A stretch of 64,000 nt of DNA, from NCBI GenBank assembly GCA_014529385.2, contig CM043950.1, positions 151,966,945-152,030,944 on the forward strand, read 5' to 3'. A program made the translations under genes and the position numbers. Under the pieces are notes generated by a model. It worked only from the letters and a program-made list of their open reading frames with translations. It had not been told where the DNA came from and did no database searches. Origin of the DNA: Adiantum capillus-veneris. Lineage: Eukaryota; Streptophyta; Polypodiopsida; Polypodiales; Pteridaceae. This document shows positions 1-10,129 of this stretch, piece by piece (the first letter of the stretch is position 1; each line of letters begins with the position of its first letter).

Positions 1-1014
1 ACGACCAATGCGAAGCACCACCCACATCAGAGTTGATTCCACCAAACGCTAGGGAGCAACACCATTCATGACGCACGTGAGGAGGGAGGCAAAGGACTCT
101 ATTGGATCTCCCTCTCCTCTCCTTGATACACAAGTGAAGAGCCATGTTTTTATATATATGTTATGATGGCATGGAGGCCCCCTCTACTGCATGTGGGTTT
201 GCCCTCCCGCCAATGTGGCGGTTCGTGATCAAATACACTCCAAAACTTGGACAAAACCTCCACAATATTTAAAGTAAAACATTTTCCAAACCCCACTTTT
301 ACCCCTTTCCATTTACTCCTCAATAACCAAAATTGACTCCCTGTAAAAACACACTTGAAGCCGGCACTCCAGGCTCCATCCCTCAACCTCTGCTCTTCAC
401 TTCAACTCTCCCTTGAATGACATGTTGCAAAAAGGGGAAAAAACAAACTTCAACTGCAAATATCTGTGTACTCAAGATTTTGATTTACAAGCCATCACTT
501 CTAGCTAGTTTCACATGTTGCATACCACATCTATAAACTCTAGCAAGCTCAATAGCATCTGATGGCACACTTATTGGGGCGGTCAAAATGGCACAGAACT
601 GGCCCTCGAAAAAACTTCAACTACCCATAACTTGGTGTTAACCCATAAATATTTTCACATTTTGTACCAAACTCTGGTTATTTTGGGGATATGCATGGGC
701 ATGTTAGGAGCATATGTATACAAATCATTGCATGAATATGTGTACTTAGCATGCTTTTGTGATTGTTGCATATGGATGATTGGATGGCATTTCTTGTTAT
801 CTACATTGAAAGTTGAATGCTTTGTCAGTTCTTTCAAGGAATTTGACATACTAAGATCAAGTTTTCCCAATTTTGGACTTGGGAGAGTCGTAAAGCTTAG
901 AAGCTTGAGAGAGTCATAAAGTGTGCATCTCAGCAAGAGGGCTCAAGTCCGAGACTCTAATTAATAGATTTTTGAAATCTTTTGGGGATACACAAGACTG
1001 ATAGGCATAGCTGG
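1..1014. other. Unassigned AT-rich flank of the first retroelement
   Basis: No convincing gene is seen. The short open frames here have no recognisable motif. Its right edge abuts the TG of a 5' LTR and ends in CTGG, repeated after the 3' LTR at 17221-17224. This stretch is therefore probably the leader or LTR of the older retroelement that resumes at 17221. Confidence 0.5.
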
Positions 1015-2715
1015 TGATAGCCGTTTTTTGGCTATCCAAATTTCCATAGTGAGCTACCTCACCCTACCAAAATCACCCAAACACTGTGGCTATCCCTACC
1101 ATTTCACTGTACATAGGCGTGTGAGTTAGGGGACTTTCCCCATATTTTCTTAAAAACCCTCAATTACCTAGTCACTGGGCTAGTTGAGCCAAGAAAATAA
1201 AAAAAAATAAAAAAAGGTATATTATGGCCTCTTTGTGTGTAAATATTTCATTTTATATAGGGCCTAAATATAAGGATTTTTCATAATTATTTTGGTATTT
1301 ATTTAAATATTTTTACCTAGGTGTGTGTTATTTATGCTATGTACATTGACTCACCATTATCACAATTTTTCTTACCATTTTGCATACTCTTTATTCCATA
1401 AAGAAATAATTTCATGCAAGCTTCTCTTAATTTTGGTGTAACTCCATCCCAACAAAAATCCAAAAAAACTAGTTTTATTTATGTGTATATTTTTTCACTA
1501 TTGTGATTTTGTCCTTCCTACATCTATTCTCTATTACTCTCATAAATTAGAACACAAAAAATATTCATCTTTTTATGGTAGACTTATAATGAGAGAGATT
1601 TATTTTGACCCCTTTATATTTTTTCCACCTATATTATTTATATTTGACATGTACATATTTTTTTAGACCCCTCAATATTTGATTCCTTAGTTGTACTATT
1701 CATTTATATTATGATCTCAACAATATCTTCAATTATAGACCTACCAAATAAGTTCAAGGGTATGTGGCATGCATGCACTATAGAGGGCTCACTCTTGGAG
1801 TCATTCAAAAGAATCATCCAAAGAAGGACCCCACAAAGACAATCGATTTTGTTGAATTTTTAAAGGTCACTTGCTCTCCGAATTTGAAAAGGTGATACAA
1901 ACAAAAGTTGTAGCTCGTGGGCTGAACTTTTGCCTCAAACTTTTTCACATATTTTTGAGTTACGAGTTGTGAGCTATGATTTTATTGGTGGACCCCAGTT
2001 TGCCATGCTATGCAGCCACACTCCCTCTTCCACTTTATCATTTTCCTCTTTCACACACACTTCTCCACTCATCATCCCCACCTCTCTCACCACTCCTCTC
2101 TGCACCCTACTCACCTTCTTCTCAACCTTGAAGAATAAGAGAAACCATGCTGAACTCATGTCTCCTACACACACTTCCATTTGCAAACTAACCACCTAGT
2201 CTCATTTTTCCTCTTCCATATTACCCATATCTATAAAAAAAAACCACAAAATTCAGCCTCTTGTCTTGAAAGACAGCATCATAGTGATTGATTACTCATA
2301 TTGAATTACCTTGGCTCCCAAGGAAGTTCAAGAGTGAAGAAAAAACGTACCGTCAAAGCTAGTGGACCGTCAACAAGCGTCAAAATTGACCCTACTCAAA
2401 ACACTTGGAGCATCAACATTGTAAGAAATCCATATTTTCTTACCTATTAAGAGTTTTTCTTCCTTATTTATATCCTACATGGATACTCCCATTGTAAATA
2501 TCCAATTCCATTTGTAAATCAATAAAAATACTAACTCTACTAATTTACTAACACTAACCTACTATGAAAAGTCCTATCACCTCCACTTCTCTCCTCTCTC
2601 TTTTCTTCATCTATCCCCACCAACTTCTTGATAATTCCAAGCAAAAGAAATTAGATAAGTGCTGAAAATCTAACCCAACCATGGTTAGAGGAGTAACTCT
2701 AGCCCTCAAAATTGC

Positions 2716-2724
2716 TATAAAAGG
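2716..2724 (+). promoter_or_regulatory. TATA box in 5' LTR of element 1
   Basis: TATAAAAGG, a near-ideal plant TATA box, sits in the U3 part of the LTR on the sense strand of gag-pol. The matching part is missing from the 3' LTR. Function is inferred from sequence only. Confidence 0.5.
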
Positions 2725-3377
2725 AGGGTGTAGCTAGCATAAAAACGGGGAGCCCTAAGCGAGAGCACTATGCTATAGCTTGAGAAGCCAAGCTCAACCT
2801 CTTTAGAAGGAGCTCTTGAGTGGAATCTCATTGGCTTATGCATATGCATGTGTTGTATTAGGGATGATTAGCAAAGGAGCTCTATGCCATTGTAAGAGAG
2901 AGTGATCATTCAATTGAGAGTAGGAAATCTATCATTTCTCGTACTAGTGTAGGCCCAACATTTGCTGAAGCAAGGAAGGTGGATTTGGACTAAGCATGAA
3001 TACTTTATCTCTCTTCCAACGTGAAGTCATGGACAACAATGATGTGTAAGTGTCTTGGTGTTTTATTTAAGTTCTTGATAGCTTGTCTCTGGGTGTTGTC
3101 ATCAATTTAGCCATAAACCCCACATATTGTAAGAGGGCGACATGGTGGAGAGGACTCCCGTGGCATAAAGACAGTGATTGGGGTGGCTTTTCTTGTGATG
3201 TGTTGTGGTGTAATTTACTCACGCTATGTTGAACAAATATTAATCTCACTTTGATTAGTCATGACAGATTTGTAAGAAGATATTAATGCAGCAGCACCCC
3301 CTCCCCCTTCTCTCTCTTTCTTACATATATAATTGTGTTTGCTTGATCATTGTCAATACATTTCAAAGCAGCCCGAG

Positions 3378-3380
<3 letters not shown>

Positions 3381-3441
<61 letters not shown>
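3381..3441. repeat. (TC)n microsatellite in LTR
   Basis: Uninterrupted TC dinucleotides, about 30 units. The matching run in the 3' LTR (16953-17042) is about 45 units, so it has changed length since insertion. Confidence 0.95.
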
Positions 3442-3443
<2 letters not shown>

Positions 3444-3624
3444 ACGCATCCTGGTTCACATCCAAAACTAGGTGGTGCCCCAAATTTGTGTAGGGTTAGG
3501 TTGCGGGTTTGTGTGTATGTTTGTTGTTCTTTTCCAACCCCAACCCAATTGAGCAGCACGGGACCCTAGAAGGGTGCTTAGAGGCCACTCTTCTTGTTGC
3601 CCGCTCCGGCGGACCGCCTCAAAT

Positions 3625-3642
3625 TGGTGCCCCCACTGAGGA
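3625..3642 (+). other. Primer-binding site of element 1
   Basis: TGGTGCCCCCACTGAGGA begins three bases after the LTR end, with the TGG expected to pair with the CCA end of a tRNA. It resembles the PBS of element 3 (TGGCGCCCCCATCGAGAA on the minus strand at 34021-34039), so both probably use a related tRNA. I do not name the tRNA. Confidence 0.65.
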
Positions 3643-3695
3643 CGGCTTGTGTATTTTTGTGCAGGATCAACCTTTAGCATAGTCAAATAGTTTGC

Positions 3696-3908
3696 ATGAA
3701 TCACGAGAATTTGTATGATCATTTTATTCCCATTGCAAGGCAAAAGGTGCACATAATTGTTAGTACTAAGTTGCAATTTCAACGAGTAATTCGTAGGATT
3801 TTGGGCCCTCTTAGGTTCGATGAGATAAACGCTTCAGTAAATCCTTTTATTTTGTCTCTCATTAGGTACGACCTTAGTTTGGACTTCTATATTTTTGTTT
3901 TGTTTTAA
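3696..3908 (+). CDS. Leader ORF a of element 1, small unknown protein
   Basis: A 70-residue frame between the PBS and gag. I recognise no known domain. It is related to the next frame (3930-4148) and to two frames on the minus strand at 53534-54072. The shared pattern is an isoleucine-rich start, S-x-K-[IL]-x-F-Q near the middle, then F/L-G-x-x-R, N-P-x-I-L, and a hydrophobic end followed at once by the stop. Against the copy at 53534-53770, a 13-codon stretch around TKLQFQR has about ten synonymous and one replacement difference, which points to selection on the protein. Some Tat-type elements (Ogre) carry an extra ORF before gag; whether this is homologous cannot be told here. Intact start and stop. 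Confidence 0.6.
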   Translation: MNHENLYDHFIPIARQKVHIIVSTKLQFQRVIRRILGPLRFDEINASVNPFILSLIRYDLSLDFYIFVLF

Positions 3909-3929
3909 GAATTAGGTTATGTATAGACC

Positions 3930-4148
3930 ATGGATACTAGCCCAGGAATAGAGGTTTTCCCCTTCCATTTCACTCCACACATTAGAGTAAACATTGCAAT
4001 TAGTAGAAAAATCCATTTTCAACAACGTATGGTGTTCATGTTTGGTACCCAAAGAGTAGGAGAAATTCTCGCGTTACCAAACCATGTCATCCTACCTCTT
4101 ATTGATTATCATAGGTCATTTGATGTGAATATTTTTATTTTGTTATAG
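3930..4148 (+). CDS. Leader ORF b of element 1, small unknown protein
   Basis: A 72-residue frame directly after ORF a and 86 bases before the gag start, built on the same plan. It contains ISRKIHFQQR, FG, NHVILP and a hydrophobic tail SFDVNIFILL ending at the stop. Its nearest relative in the window is 53767-54072 (minus), which has ISRKIHFQQR and SFDVNVVILL with many synonymous changes. ORFs a and b look like an old tandem duplication of one domain of about 70 residues. Function is unknown. They could be separate proteins or parts of one protein whose joining frame has been lost. Confidence 0.6.
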   Translation: MDTSPGIEVFPFHFTPHIRVNIAISRKIHFQQRMVFMFGTQRVGEILALPNHVILPLIDYHRSFDVNIFILL

Positions 4149-4234
4149 AATAGATTGCAATTTAGAAAATATTATTGTGTAAATATTTTAGAGAAAGAAA
4201 AAACAAAAACGTACGTTACTTTGAAATCAATTCA

Positions 4235-5181
4235 ATGAAGAGCCAACGCCAAATGTCTGGATATCCTGTTTTCTTTGGAGAGCCTAGAGAGGATGCAGAA
4301 TTATTTTTAGCAAATTCAAGATGTCTTGCCGTATCAAGAGAATAGTAACTGATCAAGAACGTGTAGAAATGTTTGAGGTGGTCCTTAGGAAAGATGCTAG
4401 CACTTGGTTTGACTCTTTGCCTGAGGAAGTTAAGGGGAATTACGTAGAAGTTTTGAATCATTTCAAGAAATACTTCTTTGATCCCCAAAACACTCAAAAA
4501 CTATGGCAAGACATTGTTTCTCATAAGCAAAAAGACTTAGATGACTACTACTTGTACACGCAAGAGTTTCTACGTCTTTGGGCTGTATGGGTGAGAAATG
4601 TTGCTAACCCTGGTGATGGTGCAGAGTTCCTAAAGAAGGAGAGGTTCATAGCCGGACTCTTTCCTCACCTTAAGGAAAAAGTTGAGGCAAGTGCACCTGA
4701 TACCTTTGATGCAGCTGAAACTAGGGCTGCTGAAAAATATAGAAAACTCAAGTGCTTAAGGGGGGAGGTTCCAATAGAAGGTCTTAGACCCAAAGGTAAA
4801 TGACAAGCATCAACATCTAGGGACCTTCCTAAGGTAACGGCGGAAGTCATTGAGAAGTTAAATGAATCTCTAAGCAGCATGTCAATTCACCTTGCACAAG
4901 CTGTAGGTCCAAAGGGACAAGCAAAGAAGTCTGAAGAGCAAGATTCACGACCTAGGAGAGTCTTGCAATGTTGGAATTGCGGTGAGTCTGGACATGGGAT
5001 GTATAATTGTCCTTGGCCCCGTGGGGAGCCAGGGAGACCTAACTTGAATTACCCAGTGATGAATGCAGGTGAAGGAACTGGTCAACAACCAAGGCTTCTA
5101 CAAAGACCAAATGGACCAAGACCACCTCCACAAGGGGTAGAAGGGTTCCACCTTTGCCAGATCCAAATGTGCATGTGGTAG
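4235..5181 (+). pseudogene. gag: gag of element 1 (capsid and zinc knuckle), broken
   Basis: Encodes the structural protein of the retrotransposon particle. The ATG at 4235 opens a frame (GYPVFFGEPRED) that hits a stop near 4320. The capsid-like retrotransposon-gag region continues in another frame from 4321, with W-F-D-S-L-P, an F-x-x-x-F motif and E-R-F-I-A-G-L. An in-frame TGA lies at 4801-4803. A complete CCHC zinc knuckle, C-WN-C-GESG-H-GMYN-C, lies at 4969-5010, followed by a proline- and glycine-rich tail. A frameshift near 5150 passes to the linker and protease frame. At least one frameshift precedes the knuckle and one follows it, so no full Gag can be made. Confidence 0.85.
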
Positions 5182-5825
5182 AGGTGACAAATTCAAACGA
5201 GGTTGACATGGAAGCAAATGGCATTAAGCGTGGCCGAGGAAAAGGTAAAGAGAAAGAAGGTGTCACATCACAGAGTGACCATGGACGAGGCAAGAAGTCA
5301 AAGGAGACCAGGGAAGCTAAGAGGACTCGACGTCATATCAATCTCCAAGACTTCCCTCTTGGACATGGTATGGCTCCATAAAACTTGTTGGAAGACATGC
5401 GAGGTAAGGGTCCTGATATCTCATGGCTTCAATTCCTTGCATTATGTCCACAAGTTAGAAGGGATTTAACAAAGGCAGTTAGCACTAGGAGAAAGATAAA
5501 AGAGAGTGTGCCTGTTGTAAAAATTACACATGCTGAAATGAATGAGGATATTACACCTATGCTAGATTGTTACATCAAAGGAAGATTGGTTAGGAAAGGT
5601 CTAGTGGATGGGGATGCACAAATTTGCATCATGACAGAGGGGCTCATGCAAAGACTAGGCATGCACATCCATGAGACACCTGAAATCAAAGTGAAGATGG
5701 CAAACAATAGCAAAGCTAGGTGTGTAGGCATTTGTAAAAATGTTTTTATAGAGGCCTTTGGCATTAAGAAGGAAGTGGATTTCTATGTCATGTCTACAAA
5801 GGAAATGGTTACCCATTTATCCTAG
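5154..5825 (+). pseudogene. Gag-Pol linker and aspartic protease of element 1, broken
   Basis: A basic linker rich in K, R and G is followed, after an in-frame TAA (5379-5381), by a retropepsin-like domain. The catalytic motif reads V-D-G-D-A-Q-I-C-I-M near 5605, where the related element 3 has I-D-G-G-A-Q-I-C-V-M. The Asp is kept but the second Gly is changed to Asp, which probably ruins the active-site turn. The frame ends after FYVMSTKEM. The usual GYPFILGRPWL follows in another frame from about 5810, so there is a frameshift at the end of the domain. Confidence 0.8.
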
Positions 5826-6617
5826 GAAGACCATGGCTAATGAAAATGCGAGCTTTGCAGGATTGGGAGAGTGGAAAGCTAATTTGCAGTAATGACAATC
5901 ATAAGAAGGTTGTCTTTGACATGAAGGAGCAACGCCAAGAGGAGCTCCATGAAGAATCATCTCAAAGTGAGACGGAAAAAGATTGGACCGATAACACTTC
6001 AGAAGAAGAAAGTAGCGGCAGCATTACTGAAGAGGAGTCTTCCATTGAAGTCATGGGGGTAAGGTTTAAGCCAAACAACCAGGAGACCTCTTGTCGAGGT
6101 TTGGAAGAGGTAGGTACTCAAGAGAACCAAAATGTGCAAGCTGAAGGAATGTTAGAAGGTATGTTGTCTACAACACTTACAAAGGATGAAAGAGAGGAGT
6201 TCAAAGGTATGTTAAGGAAATTTCCTAGGCTTTTTGCTAAAGACTACACCGATGTGCATGGAGTAGATGCTGTTCAACACAAAATTGAGTTGAAGCCAGA
6301 GGCCACACCTAAGGCTCAAAAGCTACGAATGCTAGGAGTCATCAAGGAGCAGGCTTCACTCAAGGAGATAAGAAAGCTTCTAGCAGCAGGTTTCATTTAT
6401 CCAGTGGAGAATTTAGAGTGGGTCTCTCCCGTGGTTGTCACTCCTAAGAAAAATGGCAAGTGGAGGGTGTGTGTGGATTACCGTTCACTCAATGAGGCAA
6501 CAAACAGAGATCACTTTCCCCTCCCATTTCAGGATGAGATACTAAATGAGGTAGCTAGTCATGAGAAGTACATTGTGTGTGATGGCTACTTGGGTTACTT
6601 TCAAATAGGTATCGCAT
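5826..6617 (+). pseudogene. Reverse transcriptase, N-terminal half, of element 1
   Basis: After an acidic Ser/Glu spacer, the frame gives the fingers of a Ty3/Gypsy reverse transcriptase: W-V-S-P-V-V-V-T-P-K-K-N-G-K-W-R-V-C-V-D-Y, then L-N-E-A-T, and the palm start G-Y-F-Q-I. Coding is cut after the codons for I-A by the insertion starting at 6618 and resumes with E-D-Q at 12730. The YxDD active site therefore lies 6.1 kb downstream. Confidence 0.9.
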
Positions 6618-6640
6618 CATTAGGAGAAATATGAACCTTG
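6618..6640 (+). repeat. Left terminal inverted repeat of the 6.1 kb insertion
   Basis: CATTAGGAGAAATATGAACC pairs with 12707-12727 in inverted orientation with one mismatch. Confidence 0.8.
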
Positions 6641-8962
6641 CATGGGCCTTGTAAGGAATCCTAATTTTTAGGGATTAAGGCTAATGGTGTATAGGGTTAA
6701 GGGAACAAGGGCATTCAAGAAGCTAGTTTTAAGTAGGCTTTTCTAGCCTTTTTTTTAGACACATGTAGGATGTGGACCTAAGAGGTCACCTTCTCTCTAT
6801 AGCTTTTGAAAAGTGAAGGGAGTAAAGAGGTGTGGCCACATCATCAAAAACGTGGATCACTAAGAGCCAAAATTTGACTTTTTTTAAAAAAAGTTATTTT
6901 TACTTATTTTTGACTTAAAACTCCCCCCCAACATATATCCATATCAAAAAAGTATTTTTTGACATTTTTTTAAACTTACAAGGACTAAAAGTCCAATTTT
7001 TCAAAAAAAAACTCCCCCCAAAAAAAAAAACCTTTCTTCTCTCTTCCTCCTCCCTCCTTTCTCCCTCTCCTCTCCCTCCCTGCCCCTTCTCTCCTCCTCC
7101 TCCCCTCTCTCCCTCTCTCCCACTGTCCCCTTCTCTCCTCCCATGTTCCTCCCTCTCCCTCCCTGCCCCCTTCTCTCCTCCTTCTCCACTCTCTCACTCT
7201 CTCCCCCACTACCCCCTTGTCTTCTCCCATGTTCCTCTCTCTCCCTCCCCCCTCTCTCTTTTCATCCTTTGCTTCCTCATGCAACAACTACCATGGTGCT
7301 CAAGGACATCACAAATCGTATGCATACATATTTGCTTGTTCGCAACGTTTGCATCGAAGGCCGCACGTGAGGGTGAGCAGAGGTCATCCCAGGAACGTCG
7401 TAGCATCGGTGAGATGAATGTTGACGATTCTTCAATATCTTGCCAATACCATCACATATTTGAATAAAACACCCCTTTATGCAAGGTAACAATATACTTC
7501 TTACTTTTGATTGTGTTCTTCTTATCATAAACTTTGAAGTCTAAGGTGTTGCCTCTACTTGTTTTGTAGTGCTTGGCACAAAGGTTGCTTTTATGCACAA
7601 ATAGTGAAAGGCTGCAGGTTAGAGAGGCCAAGTGTCACCACTTTTCCTCTAAAACAGTCTTCTTTGTTACATCTTGCAGGTAGGTGCTTCAAATCCATGC
7701 TTATTAAGGGTGGTAGTCTCATCCTAATGTATATTTTTATATTGTTTATTCCCAGCTAGATAGAAATACTTGCAAATTTGTACAACATATACTTAACAAG
7801 TGTCTTCATTATATAGCTTGCAAATGTTGAATTCATACATGTTTTTGTTACAAGGTGACCTCTTGTTATGCTAGTTGAGTGGCGTTGTTTGCAAGAACGG
7901 CTCAAGGAACTGGCATAACATGAAGCTTTTACGGTGGCACAAAGCTCTCCTCAGCGGCAATGTGGCTCCCACTACACCAAAAATCATTATGCTGACATGA
8001 AGAGATCCCTAGTAGGACAATGCAAAAACTTTTCATCAGCAGCAACACACTCTTTCCTAACATGAGGGCACTCCTACCAAAGATATTTTTATGTGATAGG
8101 TCACCCCAGGAGCATACCATGTCATGGAATGGATGTAAGAACTATGACCACACTACTCCTTGTAAAGTGTTCACAGATGTATGTTTATCAAAGTTAATGA
8201 GAAGAAATTTGGACTTTTTTGTTTGTTGATGTGTAAGAGCACTCTAGGTCTACCATATTTTAGATTGTTTGATAAGTTAAATAAAATTTGTAGTCATTTA
8301 AAGTGTAAGTTTGTTTTTGTTTGGTAAGATTGTACATGAGAAGACATAATAAAGTATAAGAGATCTTGACGGAATAAGCCTCGATTAGATTCCTACCATG
8401 CACTTGTGACACCAGACCTCTCCTTGAACCTTTTGATTTCTATCATTGTGGGAAGTCTAAGGGTGGTCTATTTTCAAATTTTTAGCAATAACTTTTTTTT
8501 AAAGGAAATTTTGGTTATTTTAAAGTTTGTACACAGTTTAGGAGTTCATTCTGATTGTTTTCCTTCAGTTTCAATTTTTGATCGAGGGCACTCCTTGGAA
8601 GCCACTTTTGAAGGTGTTAGGGTGAGATTTTGAGAAAGTTTTGTATGTAGGAAATGCAGTCCTTAACACAATAAAAAACATTGGTTCTCTGAGTATTTTC
8701 AGATTCCATGGTTTTAATGCCCGTTCGAGCCCGTAGATTAAGGAAAAAGTAAGAAATGTCTGTTTTACATCATTTTTTAAGAAATTGCCAACTTGCACGT
8801 TGATTTTTGGAAAATCCGAGTAGGATATGATTTTTTTGCATCACACGATAGTCAAAGAGCCCGACGAGATGAACAAATTTATGTGAGACAAGCCCAGATA
8901 GATTCAGAGCCAATTGAACACTAGAAGCTCTTGAAAACAGCCTAAAAGTAAAAATAAATCTT
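6641..8962. other. Non-coding left part of the 6.1 kb insertion
   Basis: Starts AT-rich, then an almost pure pyrimidine tract (C/T) from about 7020 to 7265 that yields misleading Pro/Ser/Leu-rich and Arg/Glu-rich frames on either strand. The remainder is AT-rich with no recognised gene. The phrase CACTACACCAAAAA at about 7971 resembles a CACTA end, but no partner end was found. Confidence 0.5.
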
Positions 8963-10129
8963 GTACTTGTCATTTTAGGGCCCCAGGGATGGCTGATTTG
9001 CGCGCCCTTGTGGCCCCTCATGTTGAGGGTCCCTGGGGCCCTAAAATGACAAGTACAGGCTTTTTTTTATGCATAGCCATGAGATAGAATTGGGCAAATT
9101 GATGTATTCATAGCAAACTCCCCTCCCTCCCCCCCCCCCACAATGGCAAATAGCTAAACATTGTATCATGCCATGCATAAAAATAAATCTTGTACTTGTC
9201 ATTTTAGGAGCCCAGGGACCCTCAACATGAGGGGCCACAAGGGTGCGCAAATCAGCCATCCAAAATTTTTGGATGGCTGATTTGCGCGCCCTTGTGGCCC
9301 CTCATGTTGAGGGTCCCTGGGGCCCTAAAATGACAAGTACTGGCTTTTTTTTATGCATAGCCATGAGATAGAATTGGGCAAATTGATGTATTCATAGCAA
9401 ACTCCCCCCCCCCCACAATGGCAAATAGCTAAACATTGTATCATGCCATGCATAAAAATAAATCTTGTACTTGTCATTTTAGGGCCCCAGGGACCCTCAA
9501 CATGAGGGGCCACAAGGACGCACAAATCAGCCATCCAAAATTTGGCCACAAGGGCGCGCAAATCAGCCATCCAAAAATTTTGATGCATAGCCATGAGATA
9601 GAGTTGGGCAAATTGATGTATTCATAGCAAACTCCCCCCCCCCACAATGGCAAATAGCTAAACATTGTATCATGCCATGCATTAAAAAAAGCTTGTACTT
9701 GTCATTTTAGGGGCCCAGGGACCCTCAACAAGAGGGGCCACAAGGGCGTGCAAACTGGCCATCCAAAAATTTTGGATGGCCAGTTTGCGCGCCCTTGTGG
9801 CCCCTCTTGTTTTGGATGGCCAGTTTGCGCGCCCTTGTGGCCCCTCTTGTTGAGGGTCCCTGGGCCCCTAAAATGACAAGTACAAGCTTTTTTTAATGCA
9901 TGGCCATGAGATAGAACTGGGCAGTTTAATGTGTTCATAGCAACCCCTCCCCCCCCCAAATGGCAGATACCTAAACCTTGTATCATGCTTATCAACCATT
10001 TTTTACTTCCTTGTGTCCATCCCCTGTTCTTGGAAATATCTTGGTCCCTATTTGTGCCTGGATGGGCATTCTACGCGCCGTTGTGGTCCCTCTTGTTGAG
10101 GGTCTCTGGGGCTTCAAAATGACAAATAG
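8963..10129. repeat. Array of five related hairpins with spacer repeats
   Basis: A unit beginning GTACTTGTCATTTTAGGGCC and ending with its reverse complement recurs at 8963-9056, 9192-9340, 9467-9581 (right arm lost), 9695-9883 and, decayed, 10048-10129. The copy at 9192-9340 folds over nearly its whole 149 bases, with a core reading toward CCATCCAAAAATTTTTGGATGG. Spacers of about 130 bases separate them. Each contains GCCATGAGATAGAATTGGGC, a C-run and ATGCCATGCAT near one end, and is itself repeated. Spacing is about 230 to 275 bases. Confidence 0.9.

Larger units (their letters stand above)
1015..3621 (+). repeat. 5' LTR of element 1
   Basis: Direct repeat of 15636-17220, starting TGATAGCCGTTTTTTGGC and ending GACCGCCTCA. 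It carries a canonical TATA box (TATAAAAGG, 2716-2724), so transcription of the element probably starts a short way downstream. A (TC)n run fills 3381-3441. The part from about 2310 to 3380, which includes the TATA box, is absent from the 3' LTR. Confidence 0.9.

Noticed and set aside
3286-3569. Open frames rich in Leu-Ser or Arg-Glu repeats across CT/GA tracts here and at 16926, 22312, 26130, 35758, 36265, 39004, 45730, 48714
   Set aside because: They are translations of dinucleotide microsatellites, open in several frames because the repeat lacks stops. No other coding evidence.
6985-7406. Pro/Ser-rich and Arg/Glu/Gly-rich frames on both strands
   Set aside because: They arise from the pyrimidine tract 7020-7265 and have no start context or motif.
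7971-7984. CACTACACCAAAAA as a possible CACTA transposon end
   Set aside because: No partner end or subterminal repeats nearby. The only inverted match (TTTTGTAGTG at 7562) points the wrong way.
8963-10129. Regular repeats and spacers as a CRISPR-like array
   Set aside because: Repeats are long hairpins of unequal length with repeated, not unique, spacers, in a plant transposon.
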